Shown here: in pieces, positions 7,727 through 14,505 of the stretch
How the letters are laid out: every line of letters begins with the position of its first letter
How positions within the stretch are numbered: the first letter of the stretch is position 1
Assembly (NCBI GenBank): GCA_937900125.1
Contig: CALCEK010000177.1
Span: 1 to 18,081, forward strand
From: an uncultured Treponema sp.
GTDB lineage: Bacteria > Spirochaetota > Spirochaetia > Treponematales > Treponemataceae
Reading direction: 5' to 3'
DNA: 18,081 nucleotides
The notes under the pieces: generated by a model
Told to the model about the DNA's origin: nothing
The model's input: the letters and a program-made list of their open reading frames with translations, nothing else
Databases searched by the model: none
Program-made: the position numbers and the translations under genes

Positions 7727-10183
7727 ATGGAAGAAATAACAACACCTGAAGGTGGAACTCTAATTATTCAGCCAATTGAGCAGGAAATTCGCAAGGCATA
7801 TATTGACTATTCTATGTCGGTTATTGTAAGTCGCGCATTGCCTGATGTTAGAGATGGACTTAAGCCAGTTCATCGTAGAATTCTTTATTCAATGAATGAG
7901 CTTGGACTTCATAACAATGTTGCAACTCGTAAATGCGCAACTATTGTAGGTCACGTTTTGGGTCATTATCATCCACACGGAGATGCTTCGGTTTATGATG
8001 CGTTAGTTCGTTTAGGGCAAGATTTTTCTGAACGCTATCCGGTTGTTTATCCAGGCGGAAACTTTGGTACAATTGCAGGTGACCCGCCAGCTGCTTATCG
8101 TTACACCGAAGCTAAAATGGAAAAGCTCGCCGATGAAATGGTGGCTGACATAAATAAAGATACGGTCGATTTTATTCCGAACTTTGACGAAACCACAAAA
8201 GAGCCGACTGTTTTGCCAGGAAAATTTCCATTTTTGCTTGCAAACGGAACAAACGGAATTGCAGTTGGTATGGCAACAAATATGCCTCCGCATAATTTGC
8301 GAGAAATTGCCGCTGCTGTTTCTGCCTATATTGATAATCCTGAAATCAGTATTGATGAATTGATGGAACACATAAAAGGTCCTGATTTTCCTACTGGCGG
8401 AATTATTTTTGGTAAACAGGGAATCAAAGACGCTTATAAAACAGGTCGCGGAAAAATTCTTGTTCGAGGACGATTTAAAATCGATGTGGACAAAAATGGG
8501 CGCGAATCAATTGTTTTTACAGAAGTTCCATATCAAGTGAATACAAAAGTTCTTTGCGAAAAAATTGCAGAACTTGCGCGTGACAAAGTGATTGATGGAA
8601 TCAGCGGAGTTAATGACGAAACTTCTGACCGAACAGGAATGCGGATTGTAATTGATTTAAAACGTGGTGCAATGACAAAAGTTGTTTTGAATCAGCTTTA
8701 TACAAAAACTCAATTGCAGTCAACTTTTGGGGTAATAAATCTTGCACTTGTAAAAGGTCGGCCACAAACACTAAATTTAAAACAATTAGTTCAATGTTTT
8801 GTAGAACATCGCGATGAAGTTATTACCCGCAGAACTCAATTTGATTTGCGCAAAGCCCGCGAACGTGAGCATATTTTAAAGGCACTTATAATTGCTGTTG
8901 ATAATATCGATGAAGTAATCAGAATAATTCGTGGAAGTCGGGACGAAGCAGAAGCAAAAGCTGGACTTATGAAGCGTTTTGATTTTGACGATGTTCAAGC
9001 ACAAGCAATTGTTGATATGCAGTTAAAACGCCTTACTCATTTGCGGATTGACGAACTCCGCAAGGAAATGGAAGAACTTCAGGCTTTAATTGCGCATTTG
9101 GAAGATTTGCTTGCCCATCACGAAAAAATTCTCGCTCTTATAAAAAGTGAAACAAATGAAATTGCTGAAAAATATGGCGATGACCGCAAAACAGATATTG
9201 TTGCTGGTGAAGTTGAAGAAATCAATGTTGAAGATATGATAAAAGAAGAGGATATGGTTATCCTAATTTCTAAACTTGGTTATATAAAGCGCGTTCCTGT
9301 AAGTCAGTATAAAAGTCAGGGTAGGGGAGGAAAAGGAACTATCTCGGCAAAACTGGTTGAGGAAGATTATATAAACCAGATGTTTGTGGCTTCTACACAT
9401 GATTATCTTATGTTTATTACAAATGAGGGAAAAGCCTATTGGATTAAAGTTCACGAAATTTCTGAGGCAAGCAAAGTTAGTCGTGGCTCTCACATAAAGA
9501 GTCTTCTTCAAGTGAGTGCAAATGAGGAAATTACAACGATTGTCAATTTAAAGGAATTTTCAGAAAACACCTATTTGTTTATGGCTACAGCAAATGGAAT
9601 TGTAAAAAAGACGGCTACAAATGAATTCCGTAATGCAAAGGCAAGAGGGATGCAAGCGGTTCGCCTAGATGATGGAGATACTCTTGTTAGTGCAATTCTT
9701 TCTAGCGGAAGCGATGAACTTCTTTTGGTAAGTCGCAGAGGTCAGGCTTTACGAATCAGCGAAGAAGAAGTTCGCCCAATGGGACGTGCTAGTCGCGGTG
9801 TTGCTGGAATGAAACTTTCTGAGGGGGATGAGCTTTGTGCTGCAATACACGTTGAATCTGATTCTAAAATTTTAGTTGTTACGGAAAAAGGAATCGGTAA
9901 GCGTGTGGAATTTGAGGAATTTGCTTCTCATGGTCGTGGTACGGGTGGACAAAGAGTCTTTGGCAATGTAGATGAAAAAGGCGAATTGATAGGTGCTCTT
10001 ACCGTAAAAGATGATGACAATGTGATGTGTATTACAAGTCAGGGAACATCGTTAAGGGTTGATGCTTCAAAGATTTCTGTTCAGGGGCGGTCATCTTCTG
10101 GAGTAAAAGTTGTTGACATTACAAGTCCTGATTATGTTGTTGCTATCGATAGAATTGCATCTTCGAGTGATGAAAAAGAATAA
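7727..10183 (+). CDS. gyrA: DNA gyrase subunit A
   Basis: The 818-residue DNA breakage-reunion subunit. The active-site tyrosine is Tyr126 in AAYRYTEAK; the preceding HPHGDASVYDALVRLGQ (82-98) is the quinolone-determining region. The residue equivalent to E. coli Ser83 is Ala87, while the Asp87 equivalent is kept as Asp91. The C-terminal beta-pinwheel domain begins with a GyrA box, QGRGGKG (531-537), one change from QRRGGKG, as needed for DNA wrapping and negative supercoiling; this separates it from ParC. A strong GGAAGGAG ribosome binding site (7705-7712) lies an unusually long 14 bp before the ATG, but an in-frame TAA at 7715 leaves no room for an earlier start. It is followed by a hairpin and a long gene-free region. 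Confidence 0.98.
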   Translation: MEEITTPEGGTLIIQPIEQEIRKAYIDYSMSVIVSRALPDVRDGLKPVHRRILYSMNELGLHNNVATRKCATIVGHVLGHYHPHGDASVYDALVRLGQDFSERYPVVYPGGNFGTIAGDPPAAYRYTEAKMEKLADEMVADINKDTVDFIPNFDETTKEPTVLPGKFPFLLANGTNGIAVGMATNMPPHNLREIAAAVSAYIDNPEISIDELMEHIKGPDFPTGGIIFGKQGIKDAYKTGRGKILVRGRFKIDVDKNGRESIVFTEVPYQVNTKVLCEKIAELARDKVIDGISGVNDETSDRTGMRIVIDLKRGAMTKVVLNQLYTKTQLQSTFGVINLALVKGRPQTLNLKQLVQCFVEHRDEVITRRTQFDLRKAREREHILKALIIAVDNIDEVIRIIRGSRDEAEAKAGLMKRFDFDDVQAQAIVDMQLKRLTHLRIDELRKEMEELQALIAHLEDLLAHHEKILALIKSETNEIAEKYGDDRKTDIVAGEVEEINVEDMIKEEDMVILISKLGYIKRVPVSQYKSQGRGGKGTISAKLVEEDYINQMFVASTHDYLMFITNEGKAYWIKVHEISEASKVSRGSHIKSLLQVSANEEITTIVNLKEFSENTYLFMATANGIVKKTATNEFRNAKARGMQAVRLDDGDTLVSAILSSGSDELLLVSRRGQALRISEEEVRPMGRASRGVAGMKLSEGDELCAAIHVESDSKILVVTEKGIGKRVEFEEFASHGRGTGGQRVFGNVDEKGELIGALTVKDDDNVMCITSQGTSLRVDASKISVQGRSSSGVKVVDITSPDYVVAIDRIASSSDEKE

Positions 10184-10197
10184 GGATAACTTTTAAT

Positions 10198-10242
10198 TGC
10201 AATATTCTAAATTGTTGTAATATAATGATTTAGGATATTGCA
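10198..10242 (+). terminator. Hairpin after gyrA
   Basis: Fifteen bp after the gyrA stop, GCAATATTCTAAAT (10199-10212) pairs with ATTTAGGATATTGC (10228-10241), 14 pairs with one G-U wobble and a 15-nt loop; an outer T-A pair extends it. The following sequence is AT-rich but lacks a clean T-run, so it may be a weak terminator or a 3'-end stabilising hairpin. Confidence 0.5.
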
Positions 10243-10364
10243 TAAATTTTATAAATGCTATTTTTATATAATTCTTTGTAATACAAATGATTATTAGTTT
10301 AGAAGTATTCCCAAATATGCTAAGAGCCGTTCGCCTAAATGGTCTTGCCAAGTAAAATTTTTGT

Positions 10365-10401
10365 AAATGTTACAAAGTAGATGCTTTAATTTGTAACATT
10401 T
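10365..10401. repeat. Perfect 12-bp inverted repeat
   Basis: AAATGTTACAAA (10365-10376) and TTTGTAACATTT (10390-10401) are exact inverted arms around 13 bp. It could be a bidirectional terminator-like hairpin or the binding site of a dimeric protein; it has no G/C-rich core. Confidence 0.6.
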
Positions 10402-10415
10402 TATAAACCTAATTT

Positions 10416-10518
10416 GTCATATTGAGCAGCTTTTTAACGAAATATCCGCAGATTCTCTGCGGACAAAGACTGGGTAACTAGGCAACATCTGGCAAAGCCT
10501 CTTGCTCAAGAATAGCAC
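10416..10518. repeat. Decayed GTCAT..GAGC-type palindromic repeat (copy a)
   Basis: The ends are GTCATATTGAGC (10416-10427) and GCTCAAGAATAGCAC (10504-10518), roughly inverted versions of each other, with a perfect hairpin TCCGCAG-ATTCT-CTGCGGA (10445-10463) inside. It resembles the widespread dispersed repeat with the core GTCATTCTGAGCGAAG..AGATTCTTCGCTCAGAATGAC, strongly degraded. Confidence 0.45.
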
Positions 10519-10609
10519 ATTTTTCGTAACGCCACCAAATTTTTATGGGTTATGAATTATATAACTGATTATAAAAAAGCAAAAATTTCGATACTATTAA
10601 AATATATAA

Positions 10610-10690
10610 AAGGATTTTTTTCGCTCACTTGAGCGGCAAGCGTTGCTAGTCGAAGTGCGCAAAAAATCCTTAGGCTGTTCGTTTCGACTA
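10610..10690. repeat. Dispersed stem-loop repeat, copy 1
   Basis: Core TTGAGCGGCAAGCGTTGCTA then GTCGAAGTGCGCAAA (10629-10664). Its outer arms AAGGATTTTTT (10610-10620) and AAAAAATCCTT (10661-10671) are perfectly inverted, and inside them CGCTCACTT faces AAGTGCGC, so the whole unit folds into an imperfect stem of about 19 bp. A short TTTCGACTA (10682-10690) follows, as in copy 2. No coding content. Confidence 0.7.
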
Positions 10691-10863
10691 CGTTTAGGAG
10701 TTCAAGGCATAGGTATTTTGTCAGAACCAAAATTCCTTAGCTAAAGTTTATTACTTAATGTTTACATTGTAAATGATTATTGCTTTTTACAATATCTTAT
10801 AAAAATAACAAAAATTACCATATAAAAAGCACCACTTGCCTTGAGTAAAAATAATCTTTATGA

Positions 10864-10872
10864 TTTTCCACA
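10864..10872 (+). promoter_or_regulatory. Lone DnaA-box-like site
   Basis: TTTTCCACA, 8/9 to TTATNCACA. It is isolated from the cluster at 12.5-12.8 kb and may be chance in AT-rich DNA. Confidence 0.3.
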
Positions 10873-10934
10873 ACATCTTTAAATAAGCAAAGCAGAATTA
10901 AGAAAAAAAATTAGAAAGCATATATATATAGGAA

Positions 10935-10962
10935 ACCTCTAAAAATTGCAATTTTTAGAGGT
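10935..10962. repeat. Perfect 28-bp palindrome
   Basis: A continuous 14-bp half ACCTCTAAAAATTG is followed immediately by its exact reverse complement, with no spacer. A TA-dinucleotide run (10919-10930) lies just before it. Either strand would form a full hairpin or a cruciform. The AGAG/CTCT ends recur in the neighbouring hairpin at 10988-11030. Confidence 0.8.
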
Positions 10963-10987
10963 AACTCTGAAAAAGCGGAAACTCGCA

Positions 10988-11030
10988 GGCAATCTCTATA
11001 AAGACACTTTGTAGATTTTTTAGAGATGCC
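10988..11030. repeat. Hairpin related to the adjacent palindrome
   Basis: GGCAATCTCTA (10988-10998) pairs with TAGAGATGCC (11021-11030) with one bulged A. The arm sequence TTTTTAGAGATGCC echoes TTTTTAGAGGT of the 28-bp palindrome, so the pair may be two units of one small repeat family. Confidence 0.5.
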
Positions 11031-11038
11031 CTATATTA

Positions 11039-11167
11039 TTAACTTGAAATTTATACCTTATCCTCATGTTGAGCGTAGCAAAACATCTAGTGTTTGCGTG
11101 GCAAACCGAGATTCTTCGCTCTTTTTTGGCTAAGAATGATATGGGAAAAATCATTTTTTCAAGTTAA
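11039..11167. repeat. 129-bp element bounded by inverted repeats (copy b)
   Basis: Exact 11-bp inverted ends TTAACTTGAAA (11039-11049) and TTTCAAGTTAA (11157-11167). Inside, TGTTGAGCGTAGCAAAACATCT faces AGATTCTTCGCTC, and at the centre GTTTGC-GTG-GCAAAC (11092-11106) is a perfect triloop hairpin, so the whole element folds back on itself. The interior belongs to the GTCATTCTGAGC repeat type. No ORF; no convincing target duplication is visible. It looks like a small non-autonomous palindromic element. Confidence 0.6.
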
Positions 11168-11285
11168 TCGAGTATAGCGAAATCTTGCAACCGATAACAA
11201 TACAGTTTACAAAGATTTATTTTCGTAAGTTAAATCAACGAGAACTAAATTGTAAATTCTTTCATATAAAGTATTTCACAAAAAC

Positions 11286-11301
11286 TGTTTCACGTGAAAC
11301 T
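11286..11301. promoter_or_regulatory. parS centromere site 1
   Basis: TGTTTCACGTGAAACT contains the perfect 14-bp palindrome GTTTCACGTGAAAC and matches 15/16 of the conserved bacterial parS (TGTTNCACGTGAAACA) bound by ParB/Spo0J. The origin-proximal location is where parS sites are normally found. ParA and ParB are not encoded in this window. Confidence 0.9.
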
Positions 11302-11337
11302 GTTCTATGAAAAATAGGCTCAATTTTAAGTTTATGT

Positions 11338-11433
11338 TTTATATCAAAAGGTGTAATTTTAAGCGTAGAAAAAACTCAAGCGAAGTTGTTCCGTCGAAAC
11401 AATAATCTTTCAAAGATAGATATTTGATATAAA
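11338..11433. repeat. 11-bp perfect inverted repeat
   Basis: TTTATATCAAA (11338-11348) and TTTGATATAAA (11423-11433) are exact inverted copies 74 bp apart, starting 37 bp after parS 1. The space between contains TTGTTCCGTCGAAACAA (11387-11403), a near-palindrome that superficially resembles parS. Confidence 0.5.
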
Positions 11434-11600
11434 TTACGATTTTGTCTTTGTAGAGTTAATTTGCTTACGATAATATTTTAGAGATTTTTTACCAATGAAT
11501 GACTTAGGCTAGGTATTTAGCAAGATTATTTTTATTGTTTACAGATTAATTGCTATTAATTATAGGTATATTTTGATAGTGTTATATGTGAAAAGACATT

Positions 11601-11703
11601 TTTTTTCTCTCTCTTGAGCGACAAGCGTTGCTAGTCGAGTGCGCAAATTAGACCATTCATTTCGACTATGGTCAATGGGACGACTTGACTCTGTTCAAGA
11701 GAG
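11601..11703. repeat. Dispersed stem-loop repeat, copy 2
   Basis: TTGAGCGACAAGCGTTGCTA then GTCGAGTGCGCAAA (11614-11647) matches copy 1 at 10629-10664 with one substitution and one deleted base, and is again followed by TTTCGACTA (11660-11668). CTCTCTTGA (11609-11617) is perfectly inverted at 11695-11703 (TCAAGAGAG). A further TTTCGACTA occurs at 12904-12912 without the core. Confidence 0.7.
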
Positions 11704-11915
11704 CGAAGTGCAACATACATTTTTAAACACTTCTAAATTTTCATTGTGGGGGATTAATATTAAAATAAAACGCAGGGTGCTATTAAAATATGGTGCGCTT
11801 GCTTCGTTCGTTGACTGTAAATCAAAACGAATAGAATAAAGGTTTTTGCGCCAATTTGTTCTGATAAGCGAAAGAAAATTATTATATATTTTCTGAAACA
11901 CTGTCAAACGTATTT

Positions 11916-11931
11916 TGTTTCACGTGAAACT
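11916..11931. promoter_or_regulatory. parS centromere site 2
   Basis: TGTTTCACGTGAAACT, identical over all 16 bases to site 1 and 630 bp from it. The flanks differ, so this is not simply a recent duplication. Confidence 0.9.
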
Positions 11932-12050
11932 TCAAAAATAATCTCTTACCTCCTCTTAAATTTGATTCGAAAAAATCGTAATAATTTTGTTATTCTAAAA
12001 ACAGGGTATATTTTGGGGAAGTGTTATAAAATGTATGTTTTGCCTTGATT

Positions 12051-12089
12051 TGTTATTCTTAGCGGCAACGCCTTGTGTTCAGAATGACA
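12051..12089. repeat. Decayed palindromic repeat (copy c)
   Basis: TGTTATTCT (12051-12059) pairs with AGAATGACA (12081-12089), with one wobble; GGCAACGCC lies between. TGTTCAGAATGACAC is one end of the GTCATTCTGAGC-type repeat. Confidence 0.45.
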
Positions 12090-12255
12090 CGATGACACAC
12101 AAAAACAACGGCTTAACATCATCTATTTTTTTAACACATTTCATGGTAAAACTTTTTTATTTCGCATAAAATTAAACTATATCTTGTGAATAAAAACTTT
12201 AAAAGAAAAGTGCCAATCATTTTGAGGCATGATTAAAACTATTATTAGCTTGGAG

Positions 12256-12271
12256 TGTTTTACATGAAACA
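12256..12271. promoter_or_regulatory. Degenerate parS-like site 3
   Basis: TGTTTTACATGAAACA, 14/16 to the parS consensus, with both outer TGTTT/AAACA ends intact. The changes are C to T and G to A in the centre. A 17-bp palindrome (12289-12305) lies 17 bp beyond. May bind ParB weakly or be a decayed site. Confidence 0.55.
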
Positions 12272-12376
12272 ATTTTAACAATAAAATCAAATTAAAGTTT
12301 AATTTTTGTTTATTTTAATCTTTCCATTATTTTATAAAATAAAGTACATATAATTTTAACAGAAGAAATATCCACT

Positions 12377-12424
12377 TAGATTCTTTGTGTAACTTAGCAA
12401 TGTCTTTTGCTCAAGAGCTGACAC
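12377..12424. repeat. Decayed palindromic repeat (copy d)
   Basis: AGATTCTTTGTG followed by TTTTGCTCAAGAGCTGACAC keeps the order AGATTCTT..GCTCA-GAATGACAC of the dispersed repeat, heavily altered. The weakest of the five copies. Confidence 0.3.
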
Positions 12425-12507
12425 ACAAAAAAGCAGATGCTTACTTTCTGTATATATTTTCAAGAATTTGTATAGTTTATTTGTAAGTGAATTATGCAAT
12501 ATTATCC

Positions 12508-12811
12508 TGTGGAAAACTTTTGGAAAAAGTTTAGTATTATAATTTTAATAAAAAATTTGTATTCTAATTTGTTATAATATAAAGATATACTAAAATTATG
12601 TGTGTAAATTATGTCATTTATGTTGCTGTGGATAAAATGTGCAAAACTTTTAAGCTTTATTCAAATTACAATTAAAAAAATCGTCATTATATGAGAAATG
12701 AAAAAATTACTCTGAAGAAAAGTTTGATTTTTTCCTTGATAAAAAGAAACTTTAATTTTAGACCAGTTCATTTGTGCAAAAAGTAGTTTCCATAATTTAT
12801 TTGTGCGGAAT
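12508..12811 (-). promoter_or_regulatory. Cluster of DnaA-box-like sites
   Basis: All in one orientation, read on the plus strand as TGTGNATAA: TGTGGAAAA 12508-12516 (8/9), TGTGTAAAT 12601-12609 (7/9), TGTGGATAA 12627-12635 (9/9), TGTGCAAAA 12638-12646 (8/9), TGTGCAAAA 12773-12781 (8/9), and TGTGCGGAA near 12803 (7/9). The 9/9 and next sites are 11 bp apart start to start, one helical turn. No trio element adjoins them. Possible DnaA-titration or accessory origin site; AT-rich composition raises the chance background. Confidence 0.45.
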
Positions 12812-13065
12812 AAGTTTCAGCTTGCATCACAAAGATTTTATCTAGTTATTTTATCGCGATTTTGACGAAAAAGTCCATTTGGAGATGGTACAGAAAATAT
12901 GCGTTTCGACTATCAATGAACGGCTCATCATATATTTAGGTTGCTTTTATAATCTATGAAAAATGATTTTGGTTCTGTTCAAAATACTCTCTTTGCATTT
13001 TACCCCTATTCGTACTGTTTAGCGATAGGTGTGTTGCCTACGAAATCTCTTTTGCAAAAATATAT

Positions 13066-13100
13066 AGATTCTTCGGATTTGAATTTCTCAGAATGACACG
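13066..13100. repeat. Dispersed repeat end (copy e)
   Basis: AGATTCTTCGG (13066-13076) and CTCAGAATGACACG (13087-13100) are the best preserved pieces of the GTCATTCTGAGC-type repeat in this window, immediately before parS-like site 4. Confidence 0.5.
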
Positions 13101-13108
13101 CAAGTTGG

Positions 13109-13124
13109 TGTTTCACATGAAACA
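13109..13124. promoter_or_regulatory. parS-like site 4
   Basis: TGTTTCACATGAAACA, 15/16 to the parS consensus with a single central G to A change. It lies 4 bp past the argA stop. Both half-sites' outer bases are kept, including the terminal A that sites 1 and 2 lack. Confidence 0.75.
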
Positions 13125-13128
13125 TTGA

Positions 13129-14505
13129 TTAAAGTGGTAACACAAAAAGTTTTGAGGCTCTATTTGGATTCCAAAGCTTTTTTCTTTCAAGAGGAAGATT
13201 TTCTAGGGAAGCTGGTTTAAATCCCTGTTGCTCAAACCAATCTGCTGTTTGAGTTGTAAGCAAAAAAACGTTTTTTGCATTTGCGTTTTTTGCTTTTTGT
13301 ATAAGGAAAGAAATCATTTTTGGTCCTACACCTATATGGGAATATGTTTTTTCCACGGCAACACCAGCAATTTCCATTTGAGAATCAGAATATGGAATAA
13401 GAGATGCGCAAGCCCTAACAGCTCCATCTAATTCATAAACAATATAATTTTGTAATTGTTCTAAAAGATTTTGTCTTGTGCGCGGAAGAAGAATTCCAGA
13501 ATCAACAAAAGGCTTCATAATTTTTAGAACAGTCGGAATATCAGAACGGGTCATACTTCTTATTCCGCCATAATTATTTATGTAAATCATTGTACCTGAA
13601 CCAAGGTCGCTAAAAATTTCGCAGGGTACAGTTCCATCTAAAGAGCCATTTAAAATGTGTACTCTGTTGACACCATTTTTGCAGGCATCAACTGCAAGAG
13701 AAAGAAGTGTCAAAATTCTATCTTTAACTAACAAGCGTTTGTTAGTATTATTGGTTATTTTTACTGAAAGTTCGTTAGTTTTAGAGTTTGCCACTATAAA
13801 TTTAGAAACTTCTTCTAAATTTAAAGATGGAACTGTACCCTCTGGAGAAGTACCTATTTCTTTTGGGATTGTAAAATTTTCTGCGTTTATGCTTGCATTT
13901 GGTAACAGATAAAAAAGTTTGTCAGCCTTAAGATGAACGGCAATTTGCTTTGCTAATTCTTGAGAAGAAATGTTATAGGGTTTTCCAGCCATACTCCAAC
14001 CAATGCACGGAAAAATCGGGATAAATCCATTATCAAGGACAGTTTGAATGGATTCTATATTAAGCTTATCAATTTCACCTATATCACCATAATCAAACCC
14101 GTCAATGACACCTTTTCCACGCGCACGTACCCAGTTACCAATAACAGCCGTTTGTTTTTCGCCAGCAAAAGCCGTCATTATCTGATTTGAAACATCAAAA
14201 GCTGCCATTTTTATTAAAGGCATCGCTTGTGAATCAGTTATGCGACAATTATTGTGAATTGTCCAAGTGAAATTTGATGCTGTTAGAATTTCATCAATCC
14301 GCTTGCTTGCACCAGGAACAACAATCACCTTTAAACCAGATTCGTGAATTAGGCAAATATCTTTTATGTGACTTAAAAAAAGCGGCGAATCAAGGAGATT
14401 ATCATCAATATAAATTATGACAAGGGCATTTTTAAACTTTTTCAAATAGCGAATCACATCGCGGATTCTTTCGGCTTTTTCTCGAACGGCAATTTCTTCA
14501 GACAT
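13129..14505 (-). CDS. argA: N-acetylglutamate synthase, classical ArgA type
   Basis: Transfers acetyl from acetyl-CoA to glutamate, the first step of arginine (ornithine) synthesis. The protein is two-domain like E. coli ArgA. The amino-acid-kinase-like part (about 1-280) has VIVVPGASKRIDEIL, NWVRARGKGVIDGFDYGDIG and WSMAGKPYNISSQELA. The GNAT part (about 320-458) has a HIGVGPKMISFLIQKAK acetyl-CoA loop and the ArgA-typical FLLTTQTADWFEQQGF. I start at the ATG at 14505 (458 aa) because AGGGG lies just upstream and it overlaps the queH stop as ATGTCTGA; an upstream ATG at 14574 would add 23 residues lying inside queH. The amino-acid-kinase domain is the usual site of arginine feedback. Function call strong; feedback not shown. 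Confidence 0.92.
   Translation of the reverse strand: MSEEIAVREKAERIRDVIRYLKKFKNALVIIYIDDNLLDSPLFLSHIKDICLIHESGLKVIVVPGASKRIDEILTASNFTWTIHNNCRITDSQAMPLIKMAAFDVSNQIMTAFAGEKQTAVIGNWVRARGKGVIDGFDYGDIGEIDKLNIESIQTVLDNGFIPIFPCIGWSMAGKPYNISSQELAKQIAVHLKADKLFYLLPNASINAENFTIPKEIGTSPEGTVPSLNLEEVSKFIVANSKTNELSVKITNNTNKRLLVKDRILTLLSLAVDACKNGVNRVHILNGSLDGTVPCEIFSDLGSGTMIYINNYGGIRSMTRSDIPTVLKIMKPFVDSGILLPRTRQNLLEQLQNYIVYELDGAVRACASLIPYSDSQMEIAGVAVEKTYSHIGVGPKMISFLIQKAKNANAKNVFLLTTQTADWFEQQGFKPASLENLPLERKKLWNPNRASKLFVLPL

Larger units (their letters stand above)
10184..13128. other. Gene-free 2.9-kb region rich in cis-acting sites
   Basis: No ORF here resembles a protein. The only ones over 60 codons (11639-11839 plus, 11695-11907 minus) overlap each other and a repeat, and have unnatural composition. 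The region is AT-rich and holds four parS-like sites, a cluster of DnaA-box-like sites, perfect inverted repeats and decayed dispersed repeats, each listed separately. Stretches where I see nothing specific: 10700-10860, 11170-11280, 11440-11590, 11720-11900, 12110-12250 and 12820-13000. No tRNA or rRNA signature was found. Confidence 0.8.

Noticed and set aside
10321..10350. GCCGTTCGCCTAAATGG as part of a tRNA
   Set aside because: No acceptor stem, anticodon arm or T-arm could be assembled around it.
11387..11403. TTGTTCCGTCGAAACAA as a fifth parS site
   Set aside because: It is a near-palindrome with an odd centre (one base shorter between the outer half-site bases) and lacks the CACGTG core, so it does not fit the ParB consensus.
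11639..11907. ORFs of 66 and 70 codons on opposite strands in the gyrA-argA gap
   Set aside because: They overlap each other and repeat copy 2, lack ribosome binding sites and have no recognisable protein features.
10184..13128. CRISPR array
   Set aside because: Repeats here are few, diverged, unevenly spaced and of palindromic-element type, with no regular repeat-spacer pattern.
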